Origin: Pseudomonas gingeri | GTDB lineage: Bacteria > Pseudomonadota > Gammaproteobacteria > Pseudomonadales > Pseudomonadaceae | DNA length: 64,000 nucleotides | NCBI RefSeq assembly: GCF_013385635.1 | Contig: NZ_JACAPR010000012.1 | Span: forward strand, 372,001 to 436,000 | Reading direction: 5' to 3' | In this document: in pieces, positions 8,366 through 17,549 of the stretch | Numbering within the stretch: position 1 is the stretch's first letter | Layout of the letters: each line of letters starts with the position of its first letter | Notes under the pieces: generated by a model | What the model saw: the letters and a program-made list of their open reading frames with translations, nothing else | Database searches by the model: none | Told to the model about the DNA's origin: nothing | Position numbers and translations under genes: made by a program

Positions 8366-9268
8366 ATGTCTTCCAACAAAGCCCGCGCAGACTCACTGTC
8401 ACTTCTGCTCTTTACCTTGCGCAGCGGCAAGCTGATGGCGATCAACCTGCTGAAAGTCAGCGAAATCATTCCCTGCCCGCCGCTGACCAAGCTGCCGGAG
8501 TCCCACCCTCATGTAAAAGGCATCGCCACCCTGCGCGGCGCCTCGCTGTCGGTGATCGACCTGAGCCGGGCCATCGGCGAACGTCCCCTGGTGGACCCCG
8601 ACGGCGGTTGCCTGATCGTCACCGATGTCAGTCGCTCCAAACAGGGCCTGCATGTCCAGGCCGTGAGCAAGATCGTCCATTGCCTGACCACCGATATCCG
8701 TCCGCCGCCCTTCGGCTCCGGCGGGGTGCGCTCCTTTATCACCGGGGTGACCCAGGTCGACGGCACGCTGGTGCAGGTGCTGGACATCGAAAAGGTCATC
8801 CATGTCATCGCCCCGACGCAGATCGAAGTCGCACCGACCGAGTTGACCATGGAAGAAGCGGAAATCCTCGGTCACGCGCGCATCCTGGTGGTCGATGACA
8901 GCCAGGTAGCGTTGCAGCAATCGGTACACACCCTGCGCAACCTCGGCCTGACCTGCCACACCGCCCGCAGTGCCAAGGACGCCATCGGCTGCCTGCTGGA
9001 CCTGCAAGGCACCGCCGAGCAGATCAACGTGGTGGTCTCGGATATCGAGATGTCGGAAATGGACGGCTACGCCTTTACCCGCACCGTTCGCGAAACCCCC
9101 GACTTCCAGGACCTCTACATTCTCCTGCACACCTCGCTGGACAGCGCCATGAACAGCGAGAAGGCCCGCCTGGCCGGGGCCAACGCGGTACTGACCAAGT
9201 TCTCTTCACCGGAACTGACCAAATGCCTGATCCAGGCGGCCAGGACCGTGGCCGCCCAAGGTATCTGA
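8366..9268 (+). CDS. cheV: Chemotaxis coupling protein CheV (CheW-REC fusion)
   Basis: Couples chemoreceptors to CheA and can be phosphorylated, giving a role in adaptation. The 300-residue protein has a CheW-like domain (about 10-150) followed by a response-regulator receiver domain (about 170-298). In the receiver, Asp177/Asp178 (VVDDS), the phospho-acceptor Asp226 (VVSDIEMSEMDG) and Lys278 (LTKFSS) are all present, so it should be phosphorylatable. GAAGG lies before the ATG. The GNAT gene starts two bases after its stop. The Aer-like receptor nearby could be a partner, but that is inference. Confidence 0.93.
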   Translation: MSSNKARADSLSLLLFTLRSGKLMAINLLKVSEIIPCPPLTKLPESHPHVKGIATLRGASLSVIDLSRAIGERPLVDPDGGCLIVTDVSRSKQGLHVQAVSKIVHCLTTDIRPPPFGSGGVRSFITGVTQVDGTLVQVLDIEKVIHVIAPTQIEVAPTELTMEEAEILGHARILVVDDSQVALQQSVHTLRNLGLTCHTARSAKDAIGCLLDLQGTAEQINVVVSDIEMSEMDGYAFTRTVRETPDFQDLYILLHTSLDSAMNSEKARLAGANAVLTKFSSPELTKCLIQAARTVAAQGI

Positions 9269-9269
9269 G

Positions 9270-9761
9270 ATGTCCGACCGTCATTGCCTGCTGCTGCGCA
9301 AGGACCTCGACGATCTGCTGGAGGTGCCGCAATGGCCGTCCGGGATTCGCCTGGGTGTGCTGCGGCCGGAGCTGATGAAGGCCGTGCACGACCTGCTGGT
9401 GCTCGGCTACCGGGACGGCGGCATCCCGGTTGCGGACTTCGCCGGTTGGCGCGAGCAGTTCACCACGGATGCCGAGTTCGATCCGACGCTGTGCCTGATC
9501 GCCATGGACGACCGGGGCCTTGCGGGCGTCGCCCAGTGCTGGACCAGCGCCTATATCAAGGACCTGGTCGTGCATCCACGCCTTCGCGGCCAGGGCCTGG
9601 GCCTGGCGTTGCTGCGCCATGCCTTCCAGGTTTTCTCCTCGCGGGGCGAAGCCTTCGTCGACCTCAAGGTGATGGAAAACAACCTGCCTGCCCGGCGCCT
9701 GTACGACAGCGCCGGCATGCGCTTTATCCAGCGCTATGAAGTCAGCCCGGCTCAGGCATAA
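9270..9761 (+). CDS. GNAT-family N-acetyltransferase
   Basis: A 163-residue protein with the GNAT acetyl-CoA-binding pattern: beta strand IKDLVVHPRLRGQGLGLALL (motif A, R-G-Q-G-L-G at about 111-116) and a C-terminal N-N-x-P-A-R-x-L-Y segment typical of the fold. Its acceptor cannot be read from sequence. It starts two bases after cheV and has its Shine-Dalgarno inside that gene, so the two are probably co-translated, though a functional link to chemotaxis is unproven. Confidence 0.82.
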   Translation: MSDRHCLLLRKDLDDLLEVPQWPSGIRLGVLRPELMKAVHDLLVLGYRDGGIPVADFAGWREQFTTDAEFDPTLCLIAMDDRGLAGVAQCWTSAYIKDLVVHPRLRGQGLGLALLRHAFQVFSSRGEAFVDLKVMENNLPARRLYDSAGMRFIQRYEVSPAQA

Positions 9762-9798
9762 TCCGTTTTTTGCCGGATGCACCTTCAGGAGACCTGCC

Positions 9799-10122
9799 AT
9801 GAAAGCCTCTACCCTGATTTTCATCAGCCTCGCCGCGTTGGCGACCCAGGCCCAGGCCTCCAGTCCCGATGCCTGGATTGCCTACAACAAGGCCGTGCTC
9901 GCCAGTTGCACCAAGGCCAGCAGCCTCAAGAGCGTGAAGCCGGTGGGCAACCCGGCGCAGTTCGATGACAAGGTCGGCTACACCGCCGTGCTGCTGCATG
10001 GCCGCTACCCGCAGGCCCACATGAAAAACCAGCCGGGCACCGAGCTGTGCCTGTACAACAAGAAGAGCAAGACCGCCGCCGTGACCGAGTGGGACTCGGT
10101 GATGCCAGCACGCACCAACTGA
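9799..10122 (+). CDS. Small secreted protein of unknown function
   Basis: A 107-residue product with a clear signal peptide (MKASTLIFISLAALATQAQA, cut after AQA). The mature part has two cysteines that could form a disulfide, many lysines, and the segment YTAVLLHGRYPQAHMKNQPG. I do not recognise a named family. CAGGAG before the ATG selects this start over an upstream in-frame ATG that overlaps the GNAT gene. A periplasmic location is inferred. Confidence 0.75.
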   Translation: MKASTLIFISLAALATQAQASSPDAWIAYNKAVLASCTKASSLKSVKPVGNPAQFDDKVGYTAVLLHGRYPQAHMKNQPGTELCLYNKKSKTAAVTEWDSVMPARTN

Positions 10123-10220
10123 GGGACTGGCGCACAACTTGCTTCGCTCCAGGCTCATGCGGTGCCTGCCTGTCGGATTTGTGTCACCGCCCCAGCCTTT
10201 CCCTTGCCGTCGGTCGGTCC

Positions 10221-10973
10221 ATGAACACCCATTTTTCCTGCGTAGGGTGCGGCAAATGCTGCACCGATCACCATGTGCCGCTGACCCTGGTCGAAGCCCG
10301 CCAGTGGGCGGCGGACGGCGGCCAAGTGATCGTGCTGGTTGAAGCCTTCCTGCCGGGCGGCCTCGGCCTGCCGCAGGCCCAGCGCGAACACGCGCAACGC
10401 CGCTCCTGGGGCGTTCCCAGTGGCAGCACCGAAGCCCGCGTGGCGATCACCTTCGCTGCCTACAACGTCGGCCCCTGCCGGAATCTTGACGAAGAACAGC
10501 GCTGCCGGATCTACGAGCGCCGACCGCTGGTGTGCCGCATCTACCCGATGGAAATCAATCCACATATCCCGCTGCGGCCCGAAGCCAAGGATTGTCCGCC
10601 GCAGGCGTGGCAGGCCGGCCAGCCGTTGCTGATCAGCGGCGGACAATTGGTGGATACCGAGCTGGCGCGGATAATCGAAGACTCGCGCCAGGCCGACCGT
10701 GACGATATCCAGGCCAAGGCGCTGATCTGCGAACGGCTGGGCATTCGCACCACGGCGCTCAAGGGCGACGGTTTCACCGCCTACCTGCCACAGATGCCGG
10801 CGTTCGCGGCGGCCGTCGACCAGGTGCAACAGCTGACGTCCTGGCCGGCGGCGAGCGAATGGAGCTTTCATGTCTCGGGGCCGACCATCACCGAACAGTT
10901 GCAGGCGGCAGGAGCCCGGGTGGTCAGTGACGTACCGACGACCTACACCTTTATCGCCTTGCAGGCGGCCTGA
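10221..10973 (+). CDS. YkgJ-family cysteine-cluster protein
   Basis: A 250-residue protein with the cysteine pattern of the YkgJ/CxxCxxCC family: FSCVGCGKCCTDHH near the N-terminus and a second group CRIYERRPLVCRIYP, likely ligands of a metal or Fe-S centre. The family has no settled biochemical function. The start is placed at MNTHFS, directly before the first cluster, because the upstream frame extension overlaps other sequence and looks non-coding; the ribosome binding site (GGTCGGTCC) is weak. Confidence 0.8.
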   Translation: MNTHFSCVGCGKCCTDHHVPLTLVEARQWAADGGQVIVLVEAFLPGGLGLPQAQREHAQRRSWGVPSGSTEARVAITFAAYNVGPCRNLDEEQRCRIYERRPLVCRIYPMEINPHIPLRPEAKDCPPQAWQAGQPLLISGGQLVDTELARIIEDSRQADRDDIQAKALICERLGIRTTALKGDGFTAYLPQMPAFAAAVDQVQQLTSWPAASEWSFHVSGPTITEQLQAAGARVVSDVPTTYTFIALQAA

Positions 10974-11000
10974 TCATGAGAGACGCACTACCTACCTGAT

Positions 11001-11030
11001 GCAGGAGCCGGCTTGCCAGCTCCTACAGGG
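11001..11030 (+). repeat. Short REP element
   Basis: GCAGGAGCCGGCTTGCCAGC followed by TCCTACAGGG forms a hairpin of the pseudomonad REP type. It lies between the convergent YkgJ-type gene and the receptor gene, the usual place for such elements. Confidence 0.75.
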
Positions 11031-11042
11031 GTCAAGGCTTGT

Positions 11043-12626
11043 TCAACAACGCTTGCGCCAGAACTCCCGGGACAGCGAACGCAGGTCGTCCGCCAGCCCC
11101 GCCACATCGCCCGAATTGAGATGGCTCTGCTGGCCGACATTGACCAGCGCCTCGCAGGCATTGCGAATGCTGACGATATTACGGCTGATGTCCTCGCTGA
11201 CAGTGCTCTGCTCCTCCACCGCTGAAGCGATCTGCTGGCTCATCGCGGTAATCCGGCTGACCCGCTGGCTGATCCCGGCGAGGGCATCGGCCGCCTGCTG
11301 AACCTGCTGCACACTGTCCTCGGCCTGCTGGCTGCTGTGCTGCATCACCTCCACCGCATTGCGCGCACCGTCTTGCAGGTTACTGATCATCCGCTGGATT
11401 TCGTTGGTCGACTGCTGCGTGCGCTGGGCCAGCCCGCGCACCTCGTCGGCCACCACCGCGAAGCCGCGGCCCTGTTCTCCGGCGCGGGCGGCCTCGATGG
11501 CGGCATTGAGCGCCAGCAGATTGGTCTGGTCGGCAATCCCGCGGATCACCTCCAGTACCGTGGAAATTTCGGTGCTATGGCTTTCCAGGTGCATGATCAC
11601 CTCGGTGGCGCGTGCCAGTTCGTTGGCCAGGCGCAGCACCGCGCTACGGCTTTCGCCCACCAGTTGATGCCCGTCGCGGGTTTCGTTGCCGACCTGGTCG
11701 GCCGCTTCGGAGGCCTGCTGGGCATTGCTGGCGACCTGGGCGACGCTGGCGCTCATCTGCTGAATGGCGGCCGCCACCTGATCGGTTTCGGCCTGCTGAT
11801 CCAGGGTACTGCCGTGACTGCTCTGGATATGCCGGGCCAGCGCCTGGGCATGCCCGGACAAGCGCTGCGAGGCATCGTCTATTCGCCCAACCACGGCTCC
11901 GACCTGCGCCTCCAGCATGTTCAGGGCAAACCCGATCTGGCCGAACTCATCGCTACGACCGGTGTAGATCGCCTGGCTCAAGGGGTTGTCGGCTATCTCC
12001 CGGGCCCGCGCCGTCAGCCGGGAAAGCGGGCGCAGGGACAGGTGGGTCAGGATGCCGACCAATACGCTCCCCAGCGCCCAGAGTCCCAACTCAACCTCCA
12101 GCGACTGCCCGCCAGCCGCGTGTCCCAGCGCCAGGACCAGCGCAAACGCGGCGCTGGCCTGTGCCCATAGCCGGGTCGGCAAGCGCAGGCCGGGCAAACG
12201 CTGGCGCCAGGGCAAACGCCCGCTGCGCAACCAAGCGTACCAGCGCTCGGCCGCCTCGACCTGCGCGGCGTCGGGCCGGGTCCGCACCGACTGGTATTCC
12301 ACCGTCTGGCCGTCGCGGGTCACCGGCGTGGCATAGGCAGTGACCCAGTAGTGATCGCCGTTCTTGCAGCGATTCTTCACCAGGCCCATCCATGAGCGCC
12401 CGTCCCTGAGGGTTTGCCACATATGCGCGAACGCCTCGCCGGGCATGTCCGGATGACGCAGCAGGTTATGCGGCGACCCCATCAGTTCCTCGCGGCTGTA
12501 GCCGCTGATCCTGATGAAGTCGGCATTGGCGTAAGTAATCGTGCTGTCCAGATCGGTGGTCGAAAGGATGTTGGCATCAAAGGCGACGTCGACATTTCGC
12601 CCGGTAATCGGGAGATTGATCTTCAT
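11043..12626 (-). CDS. aer: Aer-like energy-taxis chemoreceptor (PAS-HAMP-MCP)
   Basis: Senses redox or oxygen state and controls swimming through CheA. The 527 residues comprise an N-terminal PAS domain (about 10-130, with the WMGLVKNRCKNGDHYWV segment typical of FAD-binding Aer PAS), a hydrophobic anchor at about 155-200 without a large periplasmic loop, a HAMP linker, and a cytoplasmic signalling domain with hairpin tip ADQTNLLALNAAIEAARAGE. The absence of a ligand-binding periplasmic domain favours Aer over a classical receptor. No CheR-tethering pentapeptide is present; it ends RKRC. Confidence 0.85.
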   Translation of the reverse strand: MKINLPITGRNVDVAFDANILSTTDLDSTITYANADFIRISGYSREELMGSPHNLLRHPDMPGEAFAHMWQTLRDGRSWMGLVKNRCKNGDHYWVTAYATPVTRDGQTVEYQSVRTRPDAAQVEAAERWYAWLRSGRLPWRQRLPGLRLPTRLWAQASAAFALVLALGHAAGGQSLEVELGLWALGSVLVGILTHLSLRPLSRLTARAREIADNPLSQAIYTGRSDEFGQIGFALNMLEAQVGAVVGRIDDASQRLSGHAQALARHIQSSHGSTLDQQAETDQVAAAIQQMSASVAQVASNAQQASEAADQVGNETRDGHQLVGESRSAVLRLANELARATEVIMHLESHSTEISTVLEVIRGIADQTNLLALNAAIEAARAGEQGRGFAVVADEVRGLAQRTQQSTNEIQRMISNLQDGARNAVEVMQHSSQQAEDSVQQVQQAADALAGISQRVSRITAMSQQIASAVEEQSTVSEDISRNIVSIRNACEALVNVGQQSHLNSGDVAGLADDLRSLSREFWRKRC

Positions 12627-12747
12627 GGAAAGCGCGCTCGGAGAGTTGAGAGGAGTCGGCAGGGCGTCGACTCTAAGCGCACGGAAAAGCGAAACACTGA
12701 TCCAGCTCAGGTTCTTGGCATTTAGCCATGAACCTGATGACGGGCAT

Positions 12748-12777
12748 CCCTGTCAGCCGGTGAGCGCGCCGACAGGG
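12748..12777. terminator. Possible hairpin terminator after the small basic protein gene
   Basis: CCCTGTC and GACAGGG form a perfect seven-base stem with further partial pairing inside. No U-tract follows, so termination is uncertain. It lies 14 bases past the end of the 80-codon minus-strand gene. Confidence 0.35.
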
Positions 12778-12790
12778 ACAGGCACGGAAC

Positions 12791-13033
12791 TCAGCGCTTG
12801 CCCATGGAGCGACGCGTACCATTAGGTGCGCGACCCGGTCTCTCGTGATGGCCGTCCTTGCCATTTTTCTGGTGCCAGGCCTGGCCGGTTTTTTTCGCGG
12901 CGGCGAATTCGGCGGGCTTGAACGGAAAGCTGAAGGCCGGGATGACCGGCTTTTCGCCGACCGCCAGCTCAGCCTCGACCACAGGCGCTTGATCCGGGTT
13001 GGCGGAAACGGACGGTTGTTCAGGGGAAGTCAT
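12791..13033 (-). CDS. Small basic hypothetical protein
   Basis: An 80-residue product with an acidic, proline-containing first half (VVEAELAVGEKPVIPAF) and a strongly basic tail rich in Lys, His and Arg (KNGKDGHHERPGRAPNGTRR). No signal peptide or membrane segment. GGAG seven bases before the ATG supports real translation. The polar basic tail suggests nucleic-acid or partner binding, but I do not recognise the family and assign no function. Confidence 0.65.
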   Translation of the reverse strand: MTSPEQPSVSANPDQAPVVEAELAVGEKPVIPAFSFPFKPAEFAAAKKTGQAWHQKNGKDGHHERPGRAPNGTRRSMGKR

Positions 13034-13119
13034 GGAAGCTCCGAAAGACGGGACGGATCAGGTCGAACCGAAAGACCGCAGTATACCTGCGAGCGCCCCG
13101 CCCGCGCCGCCGCCGACGG

Positions 13120-14085
13120 TCATTTATAGAACAAATCGATCACCACCCCGGCCGAGAACGGCCCCGCCCTGGGCCGGTCGCTGTGCCACAACAGTTCGGC
13201 GTCGAACTGGGCCATGGCGGCATGGGTATCGCCTAGCAGTTCGGCCAGGTGGAAGGAACGGTTGTACGGGATCACCCCGCCGCCCGCCCTGACGATGCGG
13301 ATACCGACACCGTCATTGCCGCTGGGAATCAGCAACTCGCCGGCCAGGCTGCCCGACACGGGCTTCAGCCGCGCGTCCAGGCTGAAGGCGCTGTCGCAGG
13401 TACGACTGGTGTGCAGGGCGAACGGCCGGCGCTCGGCCACCTGTCCCACCACCACGTTCTGGATGGCGATCCGGCCGAAATCGACGGTGTCGGGGATCAC
13501 CTGCAATTGCGCATCACAGGCCACGAAGCGCAAGCCACTGAGGTTGTTGATCACATAGTTGAGCGAGTCGCCGACGGTGCCCGGCCCGCTGCTGCCGTCG
13601 AGCTGGAACAGGCGGTAATCCTGCAAGCGGCTGGCCACTCCCGACGGCGGCGTCGGCCCGAACTTCTCGATAAACACCGAAAAACCCAGGTTGAAGCTCA
13701 GGGTTCCACAGGCCTGCGCGTCGACACAGGGCGGCACGCTGCGGCCGGTGGCGATGCGACCGTTGCTCTGGCGATGATCGATCCCCTCGTGGCTCAAGCC
13801 GACGCGAATCCCCTGGCCGACCACCTGATGGGCCGGGTTCAGGTGGATATAGACCTCTTCCTGGGGACCCGGCACGCCTGACCTGGCACAGTCGACCGCC
13901 AGGTTGATCGGCTCCGAACGCCAGACCACCGTGCCGTTGGGGGCCGACGCGGGAATCGCCACGGTACTGCCGAGGTCGGCGTTGGCAATCAGCGAACCGC
14001 TGCCTTGCAAGGTACAACTGAGGGCAAAACAACTGGCGGGGCTCAGCAGCCCGAGCAGCAATGCGAGATGAAGCGTCCTGGTCAT
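13120..14085 (-). CDS. Fimbrial tip/adhesin subunit of the chaperone-usher cluster
   Basis: A 321-residue secreted protein with a signal peptide ending near CFALS, followed by a two-domain layout: an N-terminal region of unknown binding specificity and a C-terminal pilin-like domain (Cys-containing, ending AGVVIDLFYK) of the type that completes the Ig fold. Double the length of a shaft pilin and last in the cluster, it is best explained as the tip adhesin. Its ATG overlaps the stop codon of the second chaperone by four bases, so the two are translationally coupled. Confidence 0.78.
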   Translation of the reverse strand: MTRTLHLALLLGLLSPASCFALSCTLQGSGSLIANADLGSTVAIPASAPNGTVVWRSEPINLAVDCARSGVPGPQEEVYIHLNPAHQVVGQGIRVGLSHEGIDHRQSNGRIATGRSVPPCVDAQACGTLSFNLGFSVFIEKFGPTPPSGVASRLQDYRLFQLDGSSGPGTVGDSLNYVINNLSGLRFVACDAQLQVIPDTVDFGRIAIQNVVVGQVAERRPFALHTSRTCDSAFSLDARLKPVSGSLAGELLIPSGNDGVGIRIVRAGGGVIPYNRSFHLAELLGDTHAAMAQFDAELLWHSDRPRAGPFSAGVVIDLFYK

Positions 14086-14864
14086 GGGGAAGTCCGTTCT
14101 GCAAGGGAGGAAGCGTCGCCCACCAGCGACGCACTGAAAGGGATGCCGACATCGAAACGCGCGCTGTAGACGCGCTGGCCGCCGTAATCGGTCAGGGCAT
14201 TGAACCGCAGCAGGCGTTGGCGGGTCGCCAGGGTGCGGGTGGCCAGCAGTACTTCCCGGTGCTCTCCCGGCGGCACCAGCAGGTCGTCGCCCAGTGGCTG
14301 GCTACCTTGCTCGCCGGCCAGCTCAAGACTCAACAACGCCGCATGAAAGGTCGTCGGGTTCTCCACCTTCAGCCGGGGCACGCCGCTGGCGTCCGGCTCC
14401 AGGACCCAGCGCAGGCGCTCCGGGGTGAGCGCCGGATCACCGGCCAGCCCCGGCGGGCGGAACAGCACGTTGATCCGCTGGCGGATGGCGATGCTCAACT
14501 GGCCGTCACCGGGGCGGGTCCGGGGGATTTCCATGACATAGAGGTGCAGCAGCGACTCATGGTCCGTCGGCATCCCCCGCCCCTCGTACATCAGCCGCAG
14601 GGCTTGCCGACCGTCGGGCGCCAGCCGCGAAATCGGCGGGGTCAGCACAAAGGGCAAGTCGTTCGAACGTGCCCCCGAGTCGTCCCGCGCCTCCAGCCAG
14701 GCTTGCAGCAACACCTCCTGGCGCCCCTGGTTGCGCGCCTCGATGCTCACATCGGTGAAGCGTCCGTCGAACACCAGTCGCGTGCCGCTCAGGGATACCG
14801 TTGCCTGGACCGCCCCCGACGCAGCCAGGCTCAACATCAGAAGCAATACCTGCACGAGCTTCAT
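14082..14864 (-). CDS. Second periplasmic fimbrial chaperone (PapD-like)
   Basis: A 260-residue PapD-type chaperone with a signal peptide (cleavage near AVQAT). The G1/F1 signature is visible in RQRINVLFRPPGLAG, and the conserved Arg of the first strand in GTRLVFDGR. Such proteins hold pilin subunits in the periplasm and hand them to the usher. It overlaps the usher stop by four bases and the tip subunit start by four bases, so it may serve the tip subunit while the first chaperone serves the shaft pilins; that division is inference. Confidence 0.88.
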   Translation of the reverse strand: MKLVQVLLLMLSLAASGAVQATVSLSGTRLVFDGRFTDVSIEARNQGRQEVLLQAWLEARDDSGARSNDLPFVLTPPISRLAPDGRQALRLMYEGRGMPTDHESLLHLYVMEIPRTRPGDGQLSIAIRQRINVLFRPPGLAGDPALTPERLRWVLEPDASGVPRLKVENPTTFHAALLSLELAGEQGSQPLGDDLLVPPGEHREVLLATRTLATRQRLLRFNALTDYGGQRVYSARFDVGIPFSASLVGDASSLAERTSP

Positions 14865-17434
14865 TGGCAGACCCCCTTGACCCGGTCATAGGCCAGTTGC
14901 GGGTCTCGCGGTGGCAGGCGGAAATGGAACTGGCAACTCTGTCCCGACCCTTTCACCTGCAACGTCCCCTCCTCCCGGTCACTGAGCACCAGCGCCCGGC
15001 TGGTCGGGTCGACCACCGCCAGTTGCTTGCCGTCGGCATCCTGGACACTGGCCCCCAACGGCAGCGCACTGCCATCGGCCAGGCTCAGCTCGAACTGCAC
15101 CCGGCGACCGGCACTGGCGTTGAAGCGCACCAGGGTCGATGAACCACGGCGCGGCACCACCTGGGCGATGGCGTTCTCGACCTCCACGTCCGCGCCCAGG
15201 TCGCGGGTATCCAGACTGATCCAGTTGGCGCGGTAAGGCTGTGCATAAGGCAGCACGGCATAACCATTGCGCCCCGTCTCGACCCCGCTGAAGTTGTTGA
15301 AACGCGCCCCACGCACACCCGGCACCTCAACCAGCGCGAAGGTGTCGCCCAGGGATTGCCCGAGGTTCACGCCACCACCGTGGGCGACCAGCGAGCCACG
15401 GGCACCGATGTTCCAGCTGTTGAAGTCCTCGCCATGGCTGTAGCCGGCCTCGAAACGCCCGACCGAGGTCGTGGCGTTGACACTGGCGGAACCGGCACGG
15501 GCACCGGAACCGTCATTGCCGGCCAGCACCGAATAGAACGCATTCTGCTCCAGCACGCGCCCGCTCAGGCCGGCCATGGCACTGGAGTCGCCCTGGCTGT
15601 CGCGCACCGCCGTCAGCGAGGCACGGGTCGAGCTTTCATGACGTCCCAGGGGCAATGACAGCGTCAAGGTGAACTGATGATCGGTGTCGACCCGGCCATT
15701 GATAGCCATGGCCTGGGTTCGATCCACCGACAGGCTGTAACTGAGGTCGCGCCAGTACCCGCCATAGGTCGCGTTGAACTGGCGCGACTTGCCGGGCAGG
15801 TTCCAGAACCGCTGTTCGAGCGCGGTAAAGCTGAAGGTCCCGGTCGCCACGGGCTGGCTCAGGGTGATATCGAAACGATCGCGGGCCCGGCCGACTTGGT
15901 TCTGTACCAGGTTGCTGCGCTCGTCGACATGCTGGTCGAAGCTGCGGTAGTGCTCGCTGGAGTAGCGATAGCCCGCCAGGGCAAAGGTGGTCCGCGTGGC
16001 ATTCAGGGTGTTGGCATAACGCAGGCGCACGCTCTGCCCGCCGATATCGGTGGTGGCCTGGCGGCTGACCGAATGGGTCAGGTCCGCCGACACCGCGCCC
16101 AGGCCGGTATTGACCCCCAGGCCAAGGTTGCTGGCCTGGAAATCCTCGGCCAGTTGTACGCCACCGAAGCCGGTGATCAGTTCACTCAGGCCGTAGATCA
16201 GCGTGGTGCTGGCAAAGCCCGGATTCTCGTCGCGGTCGTCGTTGCTGTCGTATTGCCCGGCTTCGACGCTGTAGCTGAAAGTGCCCTTGGGCAGCATCAA
16301 GGGCAGCGAGGCGAATGCCTGGATAAAGGTGCGACGGCGACCGTCCGCCTCGATCACCGTCACCAGCAGGTCGCCATTGGAGCCGCTGGGGTAGAAGTCA
16401 CTGATCTCGAACGGTCCGGGCGGTACGTTCGAGCTGTACAGCAGGTAGCCGTTCTGGCGAATCTCCACCGTCGCGTTGCTTTCCGCCACGCCACGGATGG
16501 TCGGCGCATAGACCCGTGCGCTGTCGGGCAGCATGCCGTCGTCCGAGGCCACCTGGGCGCCGCGGAAACGTATGCTGTCGAACACCCGTGAATCGCTGTA
16601 GGTCTCGCCGAGGGTCAGTTGGCCTTTCCAGGCGGTGAGGTCGCGCTGGGCATAGGTTTGGTTGCTGGTGAAGCGCGAGGATTGCCGGTCCGAGCGCACC
16701 AGCGAGGACTCGTTGCGCAAACGCCAGGCGCCGAGGTTCAGGCCATTGCGCAGGCCCAAGTAATAGCTGTCGGTTTTCTGTCGATCGAGTTCGCGGCGAT
16801 TGCCGCTGAAGCTGTAGCTGATAAAGCCGCTGCCGACCCCTTCGTCCCACAACTCCGGCGACAGGTAGCCACGGGCGCTGCGGCGCAGTGCGATCTGCGG
16901 CACGCTGAGGTTGAGCGCCAGGGTATTGGGTTGGTAGTCGACGCTGGCCTGGTCCAGCTTGCCGAGGTCGAAACAGTGTTCGGGGGCCGCCTGCTCCGGC
17001 AGTTCGGCCAGGGCCTTGAGCCGCTCGGGATCAAGCCCGAGGTCCTGCAGCAGGGCCAGGGTCAGGCACGGCTCCACCCTTCCTGTGAGGGTATCGCGAC
17101 TGAAACGCACATCCCGGCGGGCACTGAGTACGCGGTTCAGGTAGATATCCACCCGGTAGAGGCCGGGCAAGACGCTGTTGCCCTCCAGGAACGCCTTGAT
17201 ATCCGCCGGCTGCTCGCCGCCATGGATAAAGGCGGTATTGAACCTGACCGACTCGCCGCCCGAGTCCGCAACGGCCGGGTCCGCCAAGGTCAGGTCCGGC
17301 ACCAGCAGGCACAGGCCCAGGGGGATGACCGCCTGGCGATTCATGTGTTGCAACAGAGGGCGTGTCGCGGCCTCCCTTTTCCCACGACACGATGACACCA
17401 GAACTTCCTTTGTTCTTCGATAAAGCCAGTCCAT
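14861..17434 (-). CDS. Outer-membrane fimbrial usher
   Basis: Beta-barrel usher of the FimD/CupB3 type that assembles and exports pilins. At 857 residues it has full length: N-terminal chaperone-binding domain with FNTAFI..., barrel containing the plug region, and C-terminal domains with two closing cysteines. The ATG used has GAAGG six bases upstream and gives a long N-terminus of about 30 polar residues before the hydrophobic signal segment MNRQAVIPLGLCLLVP. An internal ATG at 17344 would give an ordinary signal peptide but has no good ribosome binding site. Confidence 0.92.
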   Translation of the reverse strand: MDWLYRRTKEVLVSSCRGKREAATRPLLQHMNRQAVIPLGLCLLVPDLTLADPAVADSGGESVRFNTAFIHGGEQPADIKAFLEGNSVLPGLYRVDIYLNRVLSARRDVRFSRDTLTGRVEPCLTLALLQDLGLDPERLKALAELPEQAAPEHCFDLGKLDQASVDYQPNTLALNLSVPQIALRRSARGYLSPELWDEGVGSGFISYSFSGNRRELDRQKTDSYYLGLRNGLNLGAWRLRNESSLVRSDRQSSRFTSNQTYAQRDLTAWKGQLTLGETYSDSRVFDSIRFRGAQVASDDGMLPDSARVYAPTIRGVAESNATVEIRQNGYLLYSSNVPPGPFEISDFYPSGSNGDLLVTVIEADGRRRTFIQAFASLPLMLPKGTFSYSVEAGQYDSNDDRDENPGFASTTLIYGLSELITGFGGVQLAEDFQASNLGLGVNTGLGAVSADLTHSVSRQATTDIGGQSVRLRYANTLNATRTTFALAGYRYSSEHYRSFDQHVDERSNLVQNQVGRARDRFDITLSQPVATGTFSFTALEQRFWNLPGKSRQFNATYGGYWRDLSYSLSVDRTQAMAINGRVDTDHQFTLTLSLPLGRHESSTRASLTAVRDSQGDSSAMAGLSGRVLEQNAFYSVLAGNDGSGARAGSASVNATTSVGRFEAGYSHGEDFNSWNIGARGSLVAHGGGVNLGQSLGDTFALVEVPGVRGARFNNFSGVETGRNGYAVLPYAQPYRANWISLDTRDLGADVEVENAIAQVVPRRGSSTLVRFNASAGRRVQFELSLADGSALPLGASVQDADGKQLAVVDPTSRALVLSDREEGTLQVKGSGQSCQFHFRLPPRDPQLAYDRVKGVCQ

Positions 17435-17549
17435 TTGTAACCTTCACTCAATGTCTCGAGGTATTTGTCAAAGGCGAACGCCTTCGCGCACGGGCTCTTG
17501 CGAGGGTGCGGCGAACTTGAAATTGAAAGAGATGCTCAGCGCGAGCGCG

